The notes under the pieces: model-generated
Databases searched by the model: none
Seen by the model: the letters and a program-made list of their open reading frames with translations, nothing else
What the model was told of the DNA's origin: nothing
Shown: one piece after another, positions 63,977 to 64,000 of the stretch
Layout of the letters: the number at the start of each line of letters is the position of its first letter
How positions within the stretch are numbered: position 1 is the first letter of the stretch
Source of the DNA: Magnetospirillum fulvum MGU-K5
Lineage (GTDB): Bacteria; Pseudomonadota; Alphaproteobacteria; Rhodospirillales; Magnetospirillaceae
Assembly (NCBI RefSeq): GCF_000442515.1
Contig: NZ_AQPH01000009.1
Span: forward strand, 1 to 64,000
Length of the DNA: 64,000 nt
Direction of reading: 5' to 3'
Translations under genes and position numbers: made by a program

Positions 63977-64000
63977 ATGGCCCGCCCCGCGCGTGTCACG
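63977..64000 (+). CDS. Start of probable hydroxymethylglutaryl-CoA lyase (cut by window end)
   Basis: Only eight codons are visible, MARPARVT, two bases after the mccA stop. HMG-CoA lyase (last step of leucine degradation) is the expected next gene and commonly begins with such a short basic stretch before 'VEVGPRDGLQNE'. The identification rests on operon position, not on sequence. Confidence 0.4.

Noticed and set aside
1-64000. CRISPR array, insertion sequence or prophage
   Set aside because: No regularly spaced repeats, transposase, integrase or phage structural genes were recognised.

Overview
This window is GC-rich chromosomal DNA from an alphaproteobacterium, most likely of the Rhodospirillales (Magnetospirillum/Phaeospirillum-like). 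The grounds are a PopZ-type polar organiser in the order pcm-like/tolC/popZ/valS, IF-3 apparently starting at ATA, many kinases and hemerythrins, and high third-position GC. The genus is an inference; no rRNA is present.

Layout. 1-0.6 kb: a possible TraK-like DNA-binding gene and a cluster of hairpins. 0.6-3.7 kb: cobalamin genes (cobK and a two-gene version of the CobZ flavoprotein/Fe-S protein). 3.7-9.7 kb: a sensor kinase, an acyl-CoA synthetase, an SGNH hydrolase and a HIT protein. 9.8-15.1 kb: pyrC, a frameshifted asparagine synthase and two overlapping glycosyltransferase genes, all on the minus strand. 15.1-20.1 kb: ygfZ, a two-component system, a guanidinium-exporter-like SMR gene behind a hairpin that hides its ribosome binding site, a flavodoxin with a Fur-like box, tRNA-Asn and tRNA-Cys. 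20.3-28.1 kb: pcm-like, tolC, popZ with a 23-proline run, valS, and a PAS/GGDEF protein. 28.1-34.7 kb: UDG family 5, NYN protein, arfB, STAS, RidA, a periplasmic binding protein, infC and a frameshifted thrS. 34.9-43.9 kb: after tRNA-Leu(CAA), an accessory-looking stretch (acyltransferase, two lipoproteins, amine-oxidase-like flavoprotein with catalase, CsbD, a His/Ser-rich small protein, a very AT-rich gap, an HHE hemerythrin). 43.9-49.4 kb: UspA, an APH/kinase fusion, dcd, and the rpsF-rpsR-DUF2232-rplI operon. 49.7-54.2 kb: a complete livKHMGF-type ABC importer. 54.2-56.9 kb: an 871-residue metallo-beta-lactamase/double cNMP-binding/hemerythrin fusion. 56.9-64.0 kb: a PaaY-like protein and a TetR regulator divergent from a leucine/isovalerate degradation operon (ivd, mccB, methylglutaconyl-CoA hydratase, mccA, and probably the start of HMG-CoA lyase).

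How it fits together. The right end reads as a branched-chain amino acid module: import by Liv, then oxidation of isovaleryl-CoA, with a promoter whose -10 box lies inside a palindrome that the divergent TetR protein could bind. Between these sits the fusion protein, whose intact diiron and metallo-hydrolase ligands suggest an oxygen- or NO-responsive cyclic-nucleotide-controlled enzyme; it is the least described item in the window. Two housekeeping genes, asnB and thrS, each carry a single-base frame disruption in a short homopolymer. For thrS, normally essential, an assembly error is the simplest explanation. No CRISPR array, insertion sequence, prophage or integrase was seen.
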